Source: Flavobacteriaceae bacterium
GTDB lineage: Bacteria > Bacteroidota > Bacteroidia > Flavobacteriales > Flavobacteriaceae
NCBI GenBank assembly: GCA_013001285.1
Contig: JABDMU010000035.1
Span: forward strand, 43,059 to 107,058
Length of the DNA: 64,000 nucleotides
Direction: 5' to 3'
The first letter of the stretch is position 1, and the number at the start of each line of letters is the position of its first letter. Below, one piece after another: positions 8,926 through 18,290 of the stretch. Both the position numbers and the translations under genes were made by a program. The notes beneath the pieces are model-generated. The model worked only from the letters and a program-made list of their open reading frames with translations. It was not told the DNA's origin and ran no database searches.

Positions 8926-10236
8926 TTGAAAAAGATCATTGAGTATATCAACAAAAAAGTTCTAATCAGTGCCGTAAGATTGCATTCAGCAACTGTGTTT
9001 ACTAAAATTTTAGCTGGGATTTTAACCACAAAATTTATCGCTTATTATATAAACCCTGAAGGGATGGCCCTGATTGGGAATATGCGCAGTTTTCTAAAAT
9101 CAATGCAATCCATAGGATCTCTGGGAATTTACAACGGCGTTGTAAAGTATATAAGCGATTTTAAAAATGATGCGGTAAAATTGAGCAAGACCTTATCTAC
9201 TGCCTATTACCTCGGATTTTTATCGACTGTACTTATAAGTTTGCTGACCTACTATAATGCAGAATTGATCAATAACTTTCTGTTTTCAGATCAATATGAT
9301 TTTATTTATGTCATAAAGATTATGGCTTTGGCACTGCCTTTTTATTCTCTGAATCTGTTCAGTTTTTCAATAATGAACGGTTTTGCGAAGTATTCATTTT
9401 TAATGATCATAAATATTATAGGACAGATCATGGGTCTGAGTGTTACACTCTTATTGATCTGGCAGAATAATATTGACGGTGCCTTAATTTCGGTGGTCAT
9501 TTCTCCGTCGCTTATGTTTTTGATCACCTTGGTTGGAATTTTAAATAGAAAAAATTTCACTTCAATGATCAAAGTAACCAGCATTGATGTCGCTTGGTTA
9601 AAAAAATTCAGCCCTTATGCCCTTATGGCAGTTGTTTCAGGGATTGCCTTTCCGTTTGTAATTATTGCGATTCGTAATCATATCATTTCAGTTGAAGGAC
9701 TGAAAGAGGCCGGATTCTGGGAAGCCATGAATAGAATTTCATCTTATTATCTGATGTTCGTGAATTCAATTATGGCCTTATACTTTTTACCTCGTTTTGC
9801 TGAAATCGAGAACAAACAAGAATTTAGGGATGAGATCTTCGATTTTTATAAAACTATCATACCAGTTTTTGCCTTAGGCCTTTTGGTGATCTACTTACTG
9901 CGTCCTTTGATTGTGACCCTATTATTAACAGATGAGTTCATACCAGTAGAGGATCTGTTTGGCTGGCAAATTCTCGGTGATTTTGTAAAAGTACTATCGG
10001 TAGTTATTGCTTATCAATTTATTGCGAAAAAAATGTTTTGGCATTTTATCATCACCGAAATGTTTTTACTATTGATGACCTATTTCACAAGCATTTATCT
10101 TATAGATATTTATGGGGTGAAAGGTGCAAATATGGCCCATTTTGTCAGTTATGTACTTTACTACATTGTCATATTAATAATATTTGGAAGCTCTCTTTTT
10201 GGTCTTATTGAAGATGAACCTCATGATCTCACCTGA
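8926..10236 (+). CDS. Wzx-type O-antigen/polysaccharide flippase
   Basis: The 436-aa polytopic protein has about 12 membrane helices and the MATE/MOP-like organisation of Wzx lipid-linked oligosaccharide translocases. FTKILAGILTTKFIAYYINPEGMALIGNM (about 25-53) and ISSYYLMFVNSIMALYFLPRFAEIE (about 274-300) are typical of flavobacterial O-antigen translocases. The start is TTG with zero spacing to the preceding stop, which fits translational coupling. Its stop TGA abuts the stop of the convergent gene at 10237-11487, a paralog. Substrate unknown; the cluster suggests an amino-sugar-containing glycan. Confidence 0.9.
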   Translation: MKKIIEYINKKVLISAVRLHSATVFTKILAGILTTKFIAYYINPEGMALIGNMRSFLKSMQSIGSLGIYNGVVKYISDFKNDAVKLSKTLSTAYYLGFLSTVLISLLTYYNAELINNFLFSDQYDFIYVIKIMALALPFYSLNLFSFSIMNGFAKYSFLMIINIIGQIMGLSVTLLLIWQNNIDGALISVVISPSLMFLITLVGILNRKNFTSMIKVTSIDVAWLKKFSPYALMAVVSGIAFPFVIIAIRNHIISVEGLKEAGFWEAMNRISSYYLMFVNSIMALYFLPRFAEIENKQEFRDEIFDFYKTIIPVFALGLLVIYLLRPLIVTLLLTDEFIPVEDLFGWQILGDFVKVLSVVIAYQFIAKKMFWHFIITEMFLLLMTYFTSIYLIDIYGVKGANMAHFVSYVLYYIVILIIFGSSLFGLIEDEPHDLT

Positions 10237-11487
10237 TCAAGGTTTTACCCAAAGTAACTTCCTAAAATAGACATTCATAAGAATGAAATGTATTAAATAG
10301 GCTAGGAAGTATGCTATTGAAACACCTACAAATCCGTAATTTTTCACAAAAACAAAGGTGAGCACAGCAAATACAAGTGCCCACTCAATTTGAAAAAATA
10401 TAAAGGCCTTAGTCTTCGCTTTTGCAATTAAAATATTGCCAAGTACCCAACCATTGATCTTTATAGTATCACCAATAAGATGAAACCCTATAAGTGTTCC
10501 GACTAGAAAAAACTCTTTATCAAGAAGTGTGTTGATCACAAAATCTCTTAGAAAATAAACGGTCAATGCAATGATGACAATAATAGGAAGCATAAATTTC
10601 CAAACTTTAAAAACTTCTTTTTTCAGTTGAATTCCTTCTAAAGTGGAGAAGGTTGGAAGCAAATAAAATTTGAATGTGGTTGTTAAAAAAAGCAAGTACA
10701 TTGCTGAAATACGCCACATGCCTTCCCATGATCCAGCATGGTTTTGATCAAATTCGGAAGCTAAAAAATAACGAACAAAGAATGTTGCAGAAATCAGACA
10801 TATGGGTCCAGCCAAAGCCATTAGTGAAAATTTCGATAGTTTTTTAAATTGAACGTTATTAAACTGCCCTATCAATAATTTAAGAGAAAAAGGCTTGAAA
10901 ATCGAGATCAAAATTAAAGACACCAAAAACGTAAGCAATTGACCAATTGCAAAGGCATAAAATGCCCCAATTGTACTATATTTTATGATGAGTACGATCA
11001 GTACCAAGGCCGAAAGAATGGTTGCAATAATATTTATTAAAACATAAAGTTTAATCTGCTTTAATCCGTTTAACACCGACATGAATAAGGTATGAATGGA
11101 AATACTTACTATCGAAAATGCCAAGACAATGAGAAAGCCTTCATAGTCTGAAGAATTGAATAAATACTCAGATAACTTTGCCTTAAAAATAAGCGTGAAG
11201 GCGCAGACAGCAAGCGAAAAATAAAGGTGAATTTTAAAACTTGTTGAAAGCACACTTTTTAGAGATAGTACATCTTCTTTGTACCTGGCCGTATAGGTAA
11301 CCGTACCATTTAGAGTGCCAAAATTACTAATAACGCTCGTGATCTTAAGAAAATCCTTGAGCTGACCAATTAAGAACATACCACTAGTACTCAAATACAC
11401 AGCCACAAATTTATTTGTAATTAATTTTACAATTAAACTTACAGAGGTGCCAATGGCAGAATAAAAGGATGTCTTTACAAAATTCAA
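10237..11487 (-). CDS. Second Wzx-like polysaccharide flippase, convergent paralog
   Basis: The 416-aa protein has about 12 membrane helices and aligns by eye along its length with the flippase at 8926-10236. Examples are ISAMYLLFLTTTFKFYLLPTF against ISSYYLMFVNSIMALYFLPRF, and IGFHLIGDTIKI against FGWQILGDFVKV. The start is TTG at 11487, 3 nt after the stop of the upstream sulfotransferase gene, so these two form an operon. The two flippase genes converge with no base between their stop codons (TGA|TCA). Two flippases in one locus suggest two lipid-linked substrates or a replacement in progress. Confidence 0.9.
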   Translation of the reverse strand: MNFVKTSFYSAIGTSVSLIVKLITNKFVAVYLSTSGMFLIGQLKDFLKITSVISNFGTLNGTVTYTARYKEDVLSLKSVLSTSFKIHLYFSLAVCAFTLIFKAKLSEYLFNSSDYEGFLIVLAFSIVSISIHTLFMSVLNGLKQIKLYVLINIIATILSALVLIVLIIKYSTIGAFYAFAIGQLLTFLVSLILISIFKPFSLKLLIGQFNNVQFKKLSKFSLMALAGPICLISATFFVRYFLASEFDQNHAGSWEGMWRISAMYLLFLTTTFKFYLLPTFSTLEGIQLKKEVFKVWKFMLPIIVIIALTVYFLRDFVINTLLDKEFFLVGTLIGFHLIGDTIKINGWVLGNILIAKAKTKAFIFFQIEWALVFAVLTFVFVKNYGFVGVSIAYFLAYLIHFILMNVYFRKLLWVKP

Positions 11488-11490
11488 ATC

Positions 11491-12393
11491 TCAACTATTA
11501 AAATCGGTCCATTCAAAATAATCGGTTTTAGTTAATTCTTTTAATAATTTTACATCTTCGAGATATAACGATCTTAACCATATTCTATCTTTTTCTGATA
11601 ACTCAGGATAGGTTATGGGGTTGCCTCCTTTAAAAAGGGACATGTTCTTTAAGCGTTTTTTAATGCCATCTATACGCTGTCTTGAAATTAAATATTTGGC
11701 GATTTTGGTGTATCTGTATTTTCCTGTTGCTGTTTTATTGATGAAATGAAAAAGTTTGGGATATTTTAATTTTTTTGTCGCATTTGATTTAATATCAGGT
11801 AACTCATTTAATGAAGACAATCCTAAAAAATGAAAACAATCGTTCATCGTGGCTACTCTGTCTGTGGCTAATTGTTCGAGGGTAATGATCTTAATTTGAG
11901 ACGATCCAAAGGCTTCATAAAAGCGTTTTATCCATTTCCCATATAAACCAAAATGGTAGTAATTGTTTGGTAAATTTCCATAATTTTCAAATGTACTGTT
12001 GAGATCTTCGAGGACACTGTCTTTAAAACTTCGAACTTCTTGTTTACGCCCTTTCATATACCAATAATGAGAATAACAGCGATCAATAGGATTTCTTAAA
12101 ATGAAAATAAAACTTGGCGTATGTTTAAACTGTTTCCTTACCGTTGCAATAAATTCGGGATAGTACATATATGAAGTGGTAGACTCCCCTAATATTTTTG
12201 CATCAGGATCAGTAAACAGACTTGAATACCAAGCCATGCGTTTTGCATTGTTAAAAGAAGGTGAATTCCAAAAAACGGGTTCTTTTACTACCGACATGCA
12301 TATGTCTGGATGACAATCTAAAAGATCGTGTAAACTGGAGGTGCCAGATTTTGCAGCGCCAGGAATAAAAAGATTAGGATATATGGACATCAT
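11491..12393 (-). CDS. PAPS-dependent sulfotransferase family protein
   Basis: The 300-aa cytoplasmic protein has the two nucleotide-binding signatures of sulfotransferases: FIPGAAKSGTSSLHDLL (about 9-25, binding the 5'-phosphosulfate of PAPS) and FIFILRNPIDRCYSHYWYMKG (about 94-114, 3'-phosphate binding). KEPVFW follows the first motif, as in heparan-sulfate-type enzymes. It transfers sulfate from PAPS to a hydroxyl or amino group, here most probably on a sugar, given the surrounding glycosyltransferases and the immediately downstream flippase. Marine bacteria often sulfate their exopolysaccharides. The start is ATG 12393 or the adjacent ATG 12390. Acceptor unknown. Confidence 0.9.
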   Translation of the reverse strand: MMSIYPNLFIPGAAKSGTSSLHDLLDCHPDICMSVVKEPVFWNSPSFNNAKRMAWYSSLFTDPDAKILGESTTSYMYYPEFIATVRKQFKHTPSFIFILRNPIDRCYSHYWYMKGRKQEVRSFKDSVLEDLNSTFENYGNLPNNYYHFGLYGKWIKRFYEAFGSSQIKIITLEQLATDRVATMNDCFHFLGLSSLNELPDIKSNATKKLKYPKLFHFINKTATGKYRYTKIAKYLISRQRIDGIKKRLKNMSLFKGGNPITYPELSEKDRIWLRSLYLEDVKLLKELTKTDYFEWTDFNS

Positions 12394-12459
12394 TCTTTAG
12401 AAATATTCATTATAAACCTACATAAATTTTTTTACTCACAGTTGAATCTTTTTTGCTGC

Positions 12460-13611
12460 TTATCTATCAAGAGCTATATTCCATTTTTCCAAATAGGATT
12501 CAGATACAGTTAAGTAGTCATGATGATCTAAAATAAATTGCCGTGCATTTGCTGATATCTCTATTATCTTTTTTGGATTAAGAATTAACCATTCTAACAT
12601 TTTGAAAATTGAACGCGTATCAGGAAGGGCATTTATTGCAACCGAATTTTCCTCCAGATTGTAATACTCCAACCATTCTTTTTCAGCGCCTGTAAATACC
12701 ACTTTTCCCTTGGCCATGGCTTCCAGAGCATTGTAACCTTGATCATAAGAATATACCTGATCTAGTAAGATATGGCAGGTGTTATAGGCCTTGATATAGT
12801 CCTTAAACGGCAGATCTTTTGTATTAATGATCTCGATCTTTTCTGAATATTTTTGCGAGATCAAGTCGATGGCTTCTTCAAAAAACCGATTGCCTTTTTT
12901 TACATAGTTTGTTGAATTAACACCATGAAAAATAATGATCTTCCCATCAATTTTTGCAGCGTTGTATGCTAATTCGAAACTGTTTATCGGATTCGGGATA
13001 AGGCCCAAATATTTTTTATTTCCAACTAGTGGAAGATGGTAATCTAAATCAGATGCTATCACACCATCGATGGTCTCAAATAAGAAATCATGTAATTGCT
13101 TAAAGGGCTTAGAAATGTATTTTATAATAAATTTATAATTGGCCTTTAGAGTTTCATCAGATTGAAATGGGGTTAAGATCGAATACCGCAACTTATTATC
13201 ATGGGCATATTTAACACTGGAATAGTCGGTGCCGCAACTCAATAAAAACAAGCTTTTATTTTGAGTCTTTAGTTGTTTGATAAATTCAATTTCCTTTTTG
13301 GGAGTAACTTTTATACTTTGTTCATTGATCAATTGAACGATATCAAAATTTGAAAGTTGAGGTATGAGTTTTTTGAACCGACGCGCACGTTCACTTTGGA
13401 TGAGATTAACCCCAGTTATTTTATGTACTAATTTTACAAGTGGATGAAGGAAAGTAGAGGAAAAAACCTTGGCATCATGATCGAGGTCTACAGGATATTT
13501 TTTAAAACCGTCACCAGTTCCAACAAGTAAAACCTCGTGTCCCAGCTCAGTCAATCCTGCCTTAAGAGTATTGTGTAGGCCACTGTATTCACCTATCAAT
13601 AAAATCCTCAT
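12460..13611 (-). CDS. Glycosyltransferase family 4-like protein (GT-B fold)
   Basis: The 383-aa protein begins with MRILLIGEYSGLHNTLKAGLTELGHEVLLVGTGDG, the N-terminal Rossmann half of GT-B enzymes. Its C-terminal half has the donor-site pattern HILLDQVYSYDQGYNALEAMAKGKVVFTG (about 279-307), where an acidic residue in the ALEAMA region contacts the nucleotide sugar. No signal peptide is seen, so it is probably peripheral at the inner membrane. It is the first gene of the minus-strand group with the sulfotransferase and second flippase. It diverges from the GT2 gene at 13647, with 35 bp between starts. Donor and acceptor cannot be read from sequence. Confidence 0.86.
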   Translation of the reverse strand: MRILLIGEYSGLHNTLKAGLTELGHEVLLVGTGDGFKKYPVDLDHDAKVFSSTFLHPLVKLVHKITGVNLIQSERARRFKKLIPQLSNFDIVQLINEQSIKVTPKKEIEFIKQLKTQNKSLFLLSCGTDYSSVKYAHDNKLRYSILTPFQSDETLKANYKFIIKYISKPFKQLHDFLFETIDGVIASDLDYHLPLVGNKKYLGLIPNPINSFELAYNAAKIDGKIIIFHGVNSTNYVKKGNRFFEEAIDLISQKYSEKIEIINTKDLPFKDYIKAYNTCHILLDQVYSYDQGYNALEAMAKGKVVFTGAEKEWLEYYNLEENSVAINALPDTRSIFKMLEWLILNPKKIIEISANARQFILDHHDYLTVSESYLEKWNIALDR

Positions 13612-13646
13612 GAAATGTTTACATTTGTTTCAAAGATAATTTTTTA

Positions 13647-14486
13647 ATGAACATTGCTGCTAATAAAAAAGAAACTTTGGAGATTCTGATATCTACAATG
13701 AATCGGAAATCACTGTCCTTTTTAGAAGCCATGTTTCCTCATGATCATCATTCCAATTTTCAATTACTAGTTATCAATCAAACCCAAAAGGGAGAACCCC
13801 TTCTTTCTGATCAAGATCATATAAGAGTGATCAATTCATTTGAAACAGGATTACCTCATAGTAGAAACTTAGCAATTCAAAATGCCAAAGGCGATTACTG
13901 TTTAATAGCCGATGACGATGTTTGTTATAAAGAGGGGTTTGCAAGCCATATTTTGGAAGCATTTCGTAAGTATGAGGATGCCGATTTGATCACTTTTCAA
14001 ATGGTAGATGAAACAGGAAAATTATTTAAGGATTATCCAGAGGTCATTCGCCATGATAAAAGATCTATTACCAAGGCCAATTCGGTTGTAATAGCCTTCA
14101 AACCAGCATCACTAAAGAAAAATCATGTCCACTTCAATACAAATTTTGGACTTGGCGCAATATTTCCTACTGCCAACGAATATGTATTTATGCGAAATGC
14201 TTTAAAGGCCAATCTGAAACTTTATTTTGAACCCAAGGTTATCCTCTCTCATCCTTTTGAAAGCTCAGGAAAAAACTTTGGAAGCGATAAAATGGTGTTT
14301 TCGCGCGCCGCACTTTTTTATAAATATTCTGGAATTTTAGGCTATTTAAGATTGTGTAAATATCTTTACTTGGTCTATATGCGAGATTTGATTACAATAA
14401 AGGAACTTTGGCCAAAATTTAAACAAGGACATAAGGGAATAAAGACTTACAAAAAATTGATAGCTCAAGGATTGGAAAAACGATAA
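13647..14486 (+). CDS. Glycosyltransferase family 2-like protein
   Basis: The 279-aa protein has a GT-A core: LEILISTMNRKSLSFLEAMF at the N-terminus, SFETGLPHSRNLAIQNAKGDYCLIADDDVCYKEGF (about 70-104) with the DDD motif that binds the metal-nucleotide sugar, and a C-terminal segment rich in aromatic and basic residues. It is cytoplasmic, with no clear membrane helix. It precedes the FdtA-like gene by 6 nt, so these two are likely translated from one message. The linkage formed is unknown. Confidence 0.88.
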   Translation: MNIAANKKETLEILISTMNRKSLSFLEAMFPHDHHSNFQLLVINQTQKGEPLLSDQDHIRVINSFETGLPHSRNLAIQNAKGDYCLIADDDVCYKEGFASHILEAFRKYEDADLITFQMVDETGKLFKDYPEVIRHDKRSITKANSVVIAFKPASLKKNHVHFNTNFGLGAIFPTANEYVFMRNALKANLKLYFEPKVILSHPFESSGKNFGSDKMVFSRAALFYKYSGILGYLRLCKYLYLVYMRDLITIKELWPKFKQGHKGIKTYKKLIAQGLEKR

Positions 14487-14492
14487 ACACGT

Positions 14493-14909
14493 ATGAAAAC
14501 AAGTACAGTAGAAGATGTAACGATCATTGAGATCCCGAAGATCGTTGATGAAAAAGGTCGTGGGAAACTTTCGGTTATTGAAAAAGATTTGATTCCCTTT
14601 AAGATTGAACGCGTTTATTATTTATATGATGTACCAAGTGATGCCTATCGTGGCGGCCATGCTCATAAAGAATTGATCCAATTTATGGTACCATTAAGCG
14701 GAAGTTTTGATGTTGTGCTTGATGACGGCACTTCAAAAAAGCGCATCATGTTAAATAAACCAAATATTGGTATTTTGATTCCCACAGGAATTTGGCGTGA
14801 ACTTGAAAACTTTTCTTCTGGAGCCGTGTGTTTGGTTTTAGCATCTCATGTTTTTGACGAATCAGATTACCTTTGGGAATACCAGGAATTCAAAGCGTAC
14901 AAAAAATAA
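14493..14909 (+). CDS. fdtA: FdtA/QdtA-like sugar 3,4-ketoisomerase (WxcM-like cupin)
   Basis: The 138-aa single-cupin protein carries the signature YYLYDVPSDAYRGGHAHKELIQFMVPLSGSF (about 43-73), including the RGGHAHK metal/substrate box, and ends with ASHVFDESDYLWEYQEF, a hallmark of this family. FdtA/QdtA convert dTDP-4-keto-6-deoxyglucose to the 3-keto isomer, the substrate for FdtB/QdtB aminotransferases. The partner aminotransferase lies 5.6 kb upstream (7825-8925). Sequence alone does not separate FdtA (galacto product) from QdtA (gluco product). It is followed by a convergent GT2 gene after 5 nt. Confidence 0.9.
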   Translation: MKTSTVEDVTIIEIPKIVDEKGRGKLSVIEKDLIPFKIERVYYLYDVPSDAYRGGHAHKELIQFMVPLSGSFDVVLDDGTSKKRIMLNKPNIGILIPTGIWRELENFSSGAVCLVLASHVFDESDYLWEYQEFKAYKK

Positions 14910-14914
14910 GCGTC

Positions 14915-15793
14915 CTAAAGCCGACAAAGGTAGCCAAGTCTATAGATGTCGAATAAAAACAAATTCGGATTTTTACCTAATAAATTTTTTTCAATCTGTG
15001 TATTAAAATTCGCCATTAGGTTTCCGAATAATCTATGAAGTCCAAATAATTTTAATTTCTGAAACATACTTAGCATTGAAATTTCATGATGGGTTAATTT
15101 CTTCAGATTATTTATATAATAAAGCGTTTCTACGGCTTTTCTGGTTTTTTCCAAATAGTTTTCATTTGTATCAATTCCTAAATGATACACTTCGTTGTCG
15201 ATGTGATGGACATTACACTTTCGCGAACTTAAAAGCCCTCCAAATAAATAATCCAAACCATATAAATTTTTAGTTTCAGTTTTATTGATCTGTAAAAAGA
15301 GGTCTTTCTTAATCAAAAAATTTGCTGAGATGATGACCTTATACGGTTTTTTATTTCTTACTGCAGCGGAAACTTCTTCGCGATGCTTACCAAAGGTATA
15401 TCGCAATGTTTTATTGGGTTCAGGGTTGGTATCTGCATAGGCAAAACCACCAAAAATAGCGTCATAACTCTTTTCTACCATGTCCAGATAATTCACTAAA
15501 AAGGACTCGGTTTTTGGAAGGACATCAGAATCGATGAACAAGAGCCAATCATATTGGGCTTTTTTAGCAAGTAAATGTCGGTTTGCATTACGACCAATAT
15601 TTTGTTGTGCCTCAATAAATTTACAATGGCTAAGGTTATTTATCTTTTGATTTTCGATATTATGATGAGAAAATGACCCATCATCAATACAGATCAATTC
15701 ATAAACAATATTTGCCTTTAATGCTTGTCGCTCCAAGGCTTTAGCCAAGGGATGCGTATTAAAATTAAATGTTGGGATTAGTATCGAAATCAT
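14915..15793 (-). CDS. Glycosyltransferase family 2
   Basis: The 292-aa protein opens with MISILIPTFNFNTHPLAKALERQALKANIVYELICIDDGS, a textbook GT2 N-terminus, followed by QQNIGRNANRHLLAKKAQYDWLLFIDSDVLPK (about 77-108) with the DSD metal-binding motif. The C-terminal part (NVHHIDNEVYHLGIDTNENYLEKTRKAVETLYYIN) resembles the flavobacterial branch of family 2. No membrane helix is visible. Divergent from the beta-helix gene at 15872. Specificity unknown. Confidence 0.9.
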   Translation of the reverse strand: MISILIPTFNFNTHPLAKALERQALKANIVYELICIDDGSFSHHNIENQKINNLSHCKFIEAQQNIGRNANRHLLAKKAQYDWLLFIDSDVLPKTESFLVNYLDMVEKSYDAIFGGFAYADTNPEPNKTLRYTFGKHREEVSAAVRNKKPYKVIISANFLIKKDLFLQINKTETKNLYGLDYLFGGLLSSRKCNVHHIDNEVYHLGIDTNENYLEKTRKAVETLYYINNLKKLTHHEISMLSMFQKLKLFGLHRLFGNLMANFNTQIEKNLLGKNPNLFLFDIYRLGYLCRL

Positions 15794-15871
15794 AATGAAA
15801 TCAAACCTACATAAAAAATTCGAGATTTTGATATGATTAAAAATTGGTATAGTAGTTGTAACTTGTATTCT

Positions 15872-17437
15872 ATGAAGTTAAAAAAAGCACTTTTTATTAT
15901 AATTTTTATGCCCTTGGTCATCTGGTCACAGCAGGAATTTCATGTTTTTCCACCAAACCATAGCACAACACCTGGAATGCCATCCGGGAATGGTAGTCTA
16001 CAAAAGCCTTGGGACCTTCAAACAGCACTTGATCAACTTTCAAATACTGTTGATGGTGGCGATACCATTTGGTTACATGAAGGCGTTTATTCAGGCCGGT
16101 ATATAAGTTCATTAGGAAGTTCAAATGCGAGAAAGAAAATTGTTGTTGACGCCTATCAAAATCAAAAGGTGGTGCTGAATGGCAATGTTGCATCTAAACG
16201 TGGCTCTGTCCTTGAAGTACGTGGAAGCCATGTTTCATTCAGAAATATAGAAATTACTTTTATTGGTGAATTTGCAAGAAAACAAGGTGAAAAAGGCTTT
16301 GAGATTGTTAACGGATTAAACCATGTATCAGGTGTAAATTGTGAATTCATTAATCTTAAAATTCATAATAATCCAGGTTCTGGTTTGGGATCATGGAAAC
16401 GCACCGGCGGCACTTTGATCTATGGATGTACTATTTTTAATAATGGCTACTTTTCCACAAAAAGAGGAAGTGGTGTAGGTATGTATATTCAAAATGAAAG
16501 TAATGCCATTCGAATGGTAAAGAACAACATTATTTTTAATAATTACTATAAAGGCGTCCAGGTATGGTCGGCATCGAAAAAAGCAAAGACTTCATATGTA
16601 AAAAACGTCACTTTAAAAAATAACGTCATATTCAATAACGGCTTACCTGGAAAGCAATTTCGAGACAACATAATTGTTGCTACTGATGACAGAAATGGGA
16701 TTAATATCGCCAAGAATATAAAAATCATAGAAAATATCATCTATCATAATACTGATATAAAATCTTTTCAGAATAGTGGTCACGGCACATCATTATCCTT
16801 AGGTTACAGAGCAAGCGCCCCACTTGAGGCTATTGAGGTCATTAATAATGTTTTTATTGGAAGAAATTATGCCCTTAGATTTGTCAATGCCAAAGACCTT
16901 ATCTTTAAGAATAATACGGTCTACACTGCGTATCTTCATTTCAATAAGTCGGCATTAAACAACATTTCAAAATGGAAATTTGATAACAATACATATTTCA
17001 CAAAAAACAAAGTGCCTTTTAGAGTTGCGGGTAGTAAAGATTATAGCCTAAATGATTGGAAAGCGCAACATGTTATTGAATCGAAGAGTTCTTGGCAACA
17101 TTTAAAAGAGTTCAACCTTCGCAATGTTTTGACTGTTAAACAAAATGAATATGATTCTTCAAAGTTTACGGCTGTGCTTTTCGAAAAAAATGGTGCTAAT
17201 GTAAGTGTTGATCTTTCGAAATTCGACTTAAAAAAGAATCAGACCTATGATGTTTTAAATATTTCTAATGGCGAAGTATTATTTACCGGACGCTTATCGG
17301 AATCGAAAATTATTTCCATGCCAATTGGGACTCTAAATAATACCAATTCAAATTTTGGAGTTTTTGAAATTAAATTTGATAAAGCCGTAGAAAAAAAGAT
17401 GAGTTTCCTGACGCGTTGGTTGAAATGGCTCTTTTAG
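15872..17437 (+). CDS. Secreted right-handed parallel beta-helix protein
   Basis: I start at ATG 15872 (MKLKKALF...), which gives a clean signal peptide ending near VIWSQQ. The frame is open 13 codons further upstream, but that adds a non-signal stretch. The 521-aa product has the QKPWDLQTALDQL...VDGGDTIWLHEGVYSG start typical of pectate-lyase-like and chondroitinase-B-like solenoids. Asn-rich rungs follow (INLKIHNNPGSG, GCTIFNNGYF, KNNIIFNN, LKNNVIFNNG, IENIIYHN). Such proteins bind or cleave polysaccharides outside the cell; I cannot locate a definite catalytic triad. Its place at the end of the glycan locus suggests it acts on, or helps export, that polymer. It ends with a 4-bp overlap with ftsE. 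Confidence 0.85.
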   Translation: MKLKKALFIIIFMPLVIWSQQEFHVFPPNHSTTPGMPSGNGSLQKPWDLQTALDQLSNTVDGGDTIWLHEGVYSGRYISSLGSSNARKKIVVDAYQNQKVVLNGNVASKRGSVLEVRGSHVSFRNIEITFIGEFARKQGEKGFEIVNGLNHVSGVNCEFINLKIHNNPGSGLGSWKRTGGTLIYGCTIFNNGYFSTKRGSGVGMYIQNESNAIRMVKNNIIFNNYYKGVQVWSASKKAKTSYVKNVTLKNNVIFNNGLPGKQFRDNIIVATDDRNGINIAKNIKIIENIIYHNTDIKSFQNSGHGTSLSLGYRASAPLEAIEVINNVFIGRNYALRFVNAKDLIFKNNTVYTAYLHFNKSALNNISKWKFDNNTYFTKNKVPFRVAGSKDYSLNDWKAQHVIESKSSWQHLKEFNLRNVLTVKQNEYDSSKFTAVLFEKNGANVSVDLSKFDLKKNQTYDVLNISNGEVLFTGRLSESKIISMPIGTLNNTNSNFGVFEIKFDKAVEKKMSFLTRWLKWLF

Positions 17438-18117
17438 TTCTGACGTCGGGTAACCTCATAAACTTTATTCTTATCACATTGATATGTTTTCCCAGGGAAT
17501 TTCATGATCATGGCATAATCATGTGTTGCCATTAAAATGTTATGTCCTTTTTTATTAAGATCTTGAAGCACTTCCATGACTTCAACACTGGTTTGAGGAT
17601 CTAAATTTCCAGTTGGTTCATCGGCTAAAATAAGCTCAGGATCATTCAATAAGGCTCTTGCAATTCCTACACGTTGTTGTTCACCACCCGATAATTCATA
17701 AGGGTATTTGTAACCCATATGTTTCATATCTACTTTTTCTAAAACTTCTTCAATTTGAGCAGCTATCTCCTCTTTGTTTTTCCAGCCTGTTGCTCTTAAA
17801 ACAAATTCCAGATTACCTTCAACAGTACGATCATTCAATAGTTTAAAATCTTGAAAAACAACTCCTAATTTTCGCCGTAAGAATGGAATGTCTTTTTCCT
17901 TTAACCCAGGAAGATCAAAGCCCACAATATAACCATCACCTTCGGTTAATTCAAGATCGCCATAAAGCGTTTTTAAAAAGCTACTTTTACCGGTTCCCGT
18001 TTTTCCGATCAAATACACAAATTCACCTTTTTTCATAACGAAATTGACCTCCCCTAAAACCAAGGTCCCACCTTGATATATGGATGCATTTTCTAAACGT
18101 ACAACAGTTTCTGACAT
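17434..18117 (-). CDS. ftsE: Cell division ABC transporter ATP-binding protein FtsE
   Basis: This 227-aa ABC ATPase shows Walker [10 protein letters not shown] (about 38-46), a Q-loop FQDFKLL, the signature LSGGEQQR (about 142-149) and Walker [14 protein letters not shown] (about 159-171), with H-loop ATHDYAM. With FtsX it forms an inner-membrane complex that activates septal peptidoglycan hydrolases. The early loop [17 protein letters not shown] matches FtsE rather than LolD or MacB. ftsX is not adjacent; the LolC/E-type permease at 32003 is a different protein. It is monocistronic here, convergent with the beta-helix gene and divergent from the TPR gene. Confidence 0.92.
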   Translation of the reverse strand: MSETVVRLENASIYQGGTLVLGEVNFVMKKGEFVYLIGKTGTGKSSFLKTLYGDLELTEGDGYIVGFDLPGLKEKDIPFLRRKLGVVFQDFKLLNDRTVEGNLEFVLRATGWKNKEEIAAQIEEVLEKVDMKHMGYKYPYELSGGEQQRVGIARALLNDPELILADEPTGNLDPQTSVEVMEVLQDLNKKGHNILMATHDYAMIMKFPGKTYQCDKNKVYEVTRRQN

Positions 18118-18260
18118 AGTGTGAATTTCAATGCTGTAAATGTATTATTAAATCCGTCAAAACCCAAAACGTAAATCCGCTAATAATATTGAATTTTATC
18201 ATTTAATAAGTTAGTTTATAATTATATCAAATTTCAATCGTTATAAAAAAGGAGATTAAA

Positions 18261-18268
18261 TATCTTTG
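18261..18268 (+). promoter_or_regulatory. -7 promoter box for the TPR-barrel pair
   Basis: TATCTTTG matches TAnnTTTG exactly and lies 22 nt before ATG 18291, giving a leader of about 19 nt. No -33 TTG is found at 17-20 bp. Confidence 0.55.
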
Positions 18269-18290
18269 ACATCAACAAAAAACGAACTTA

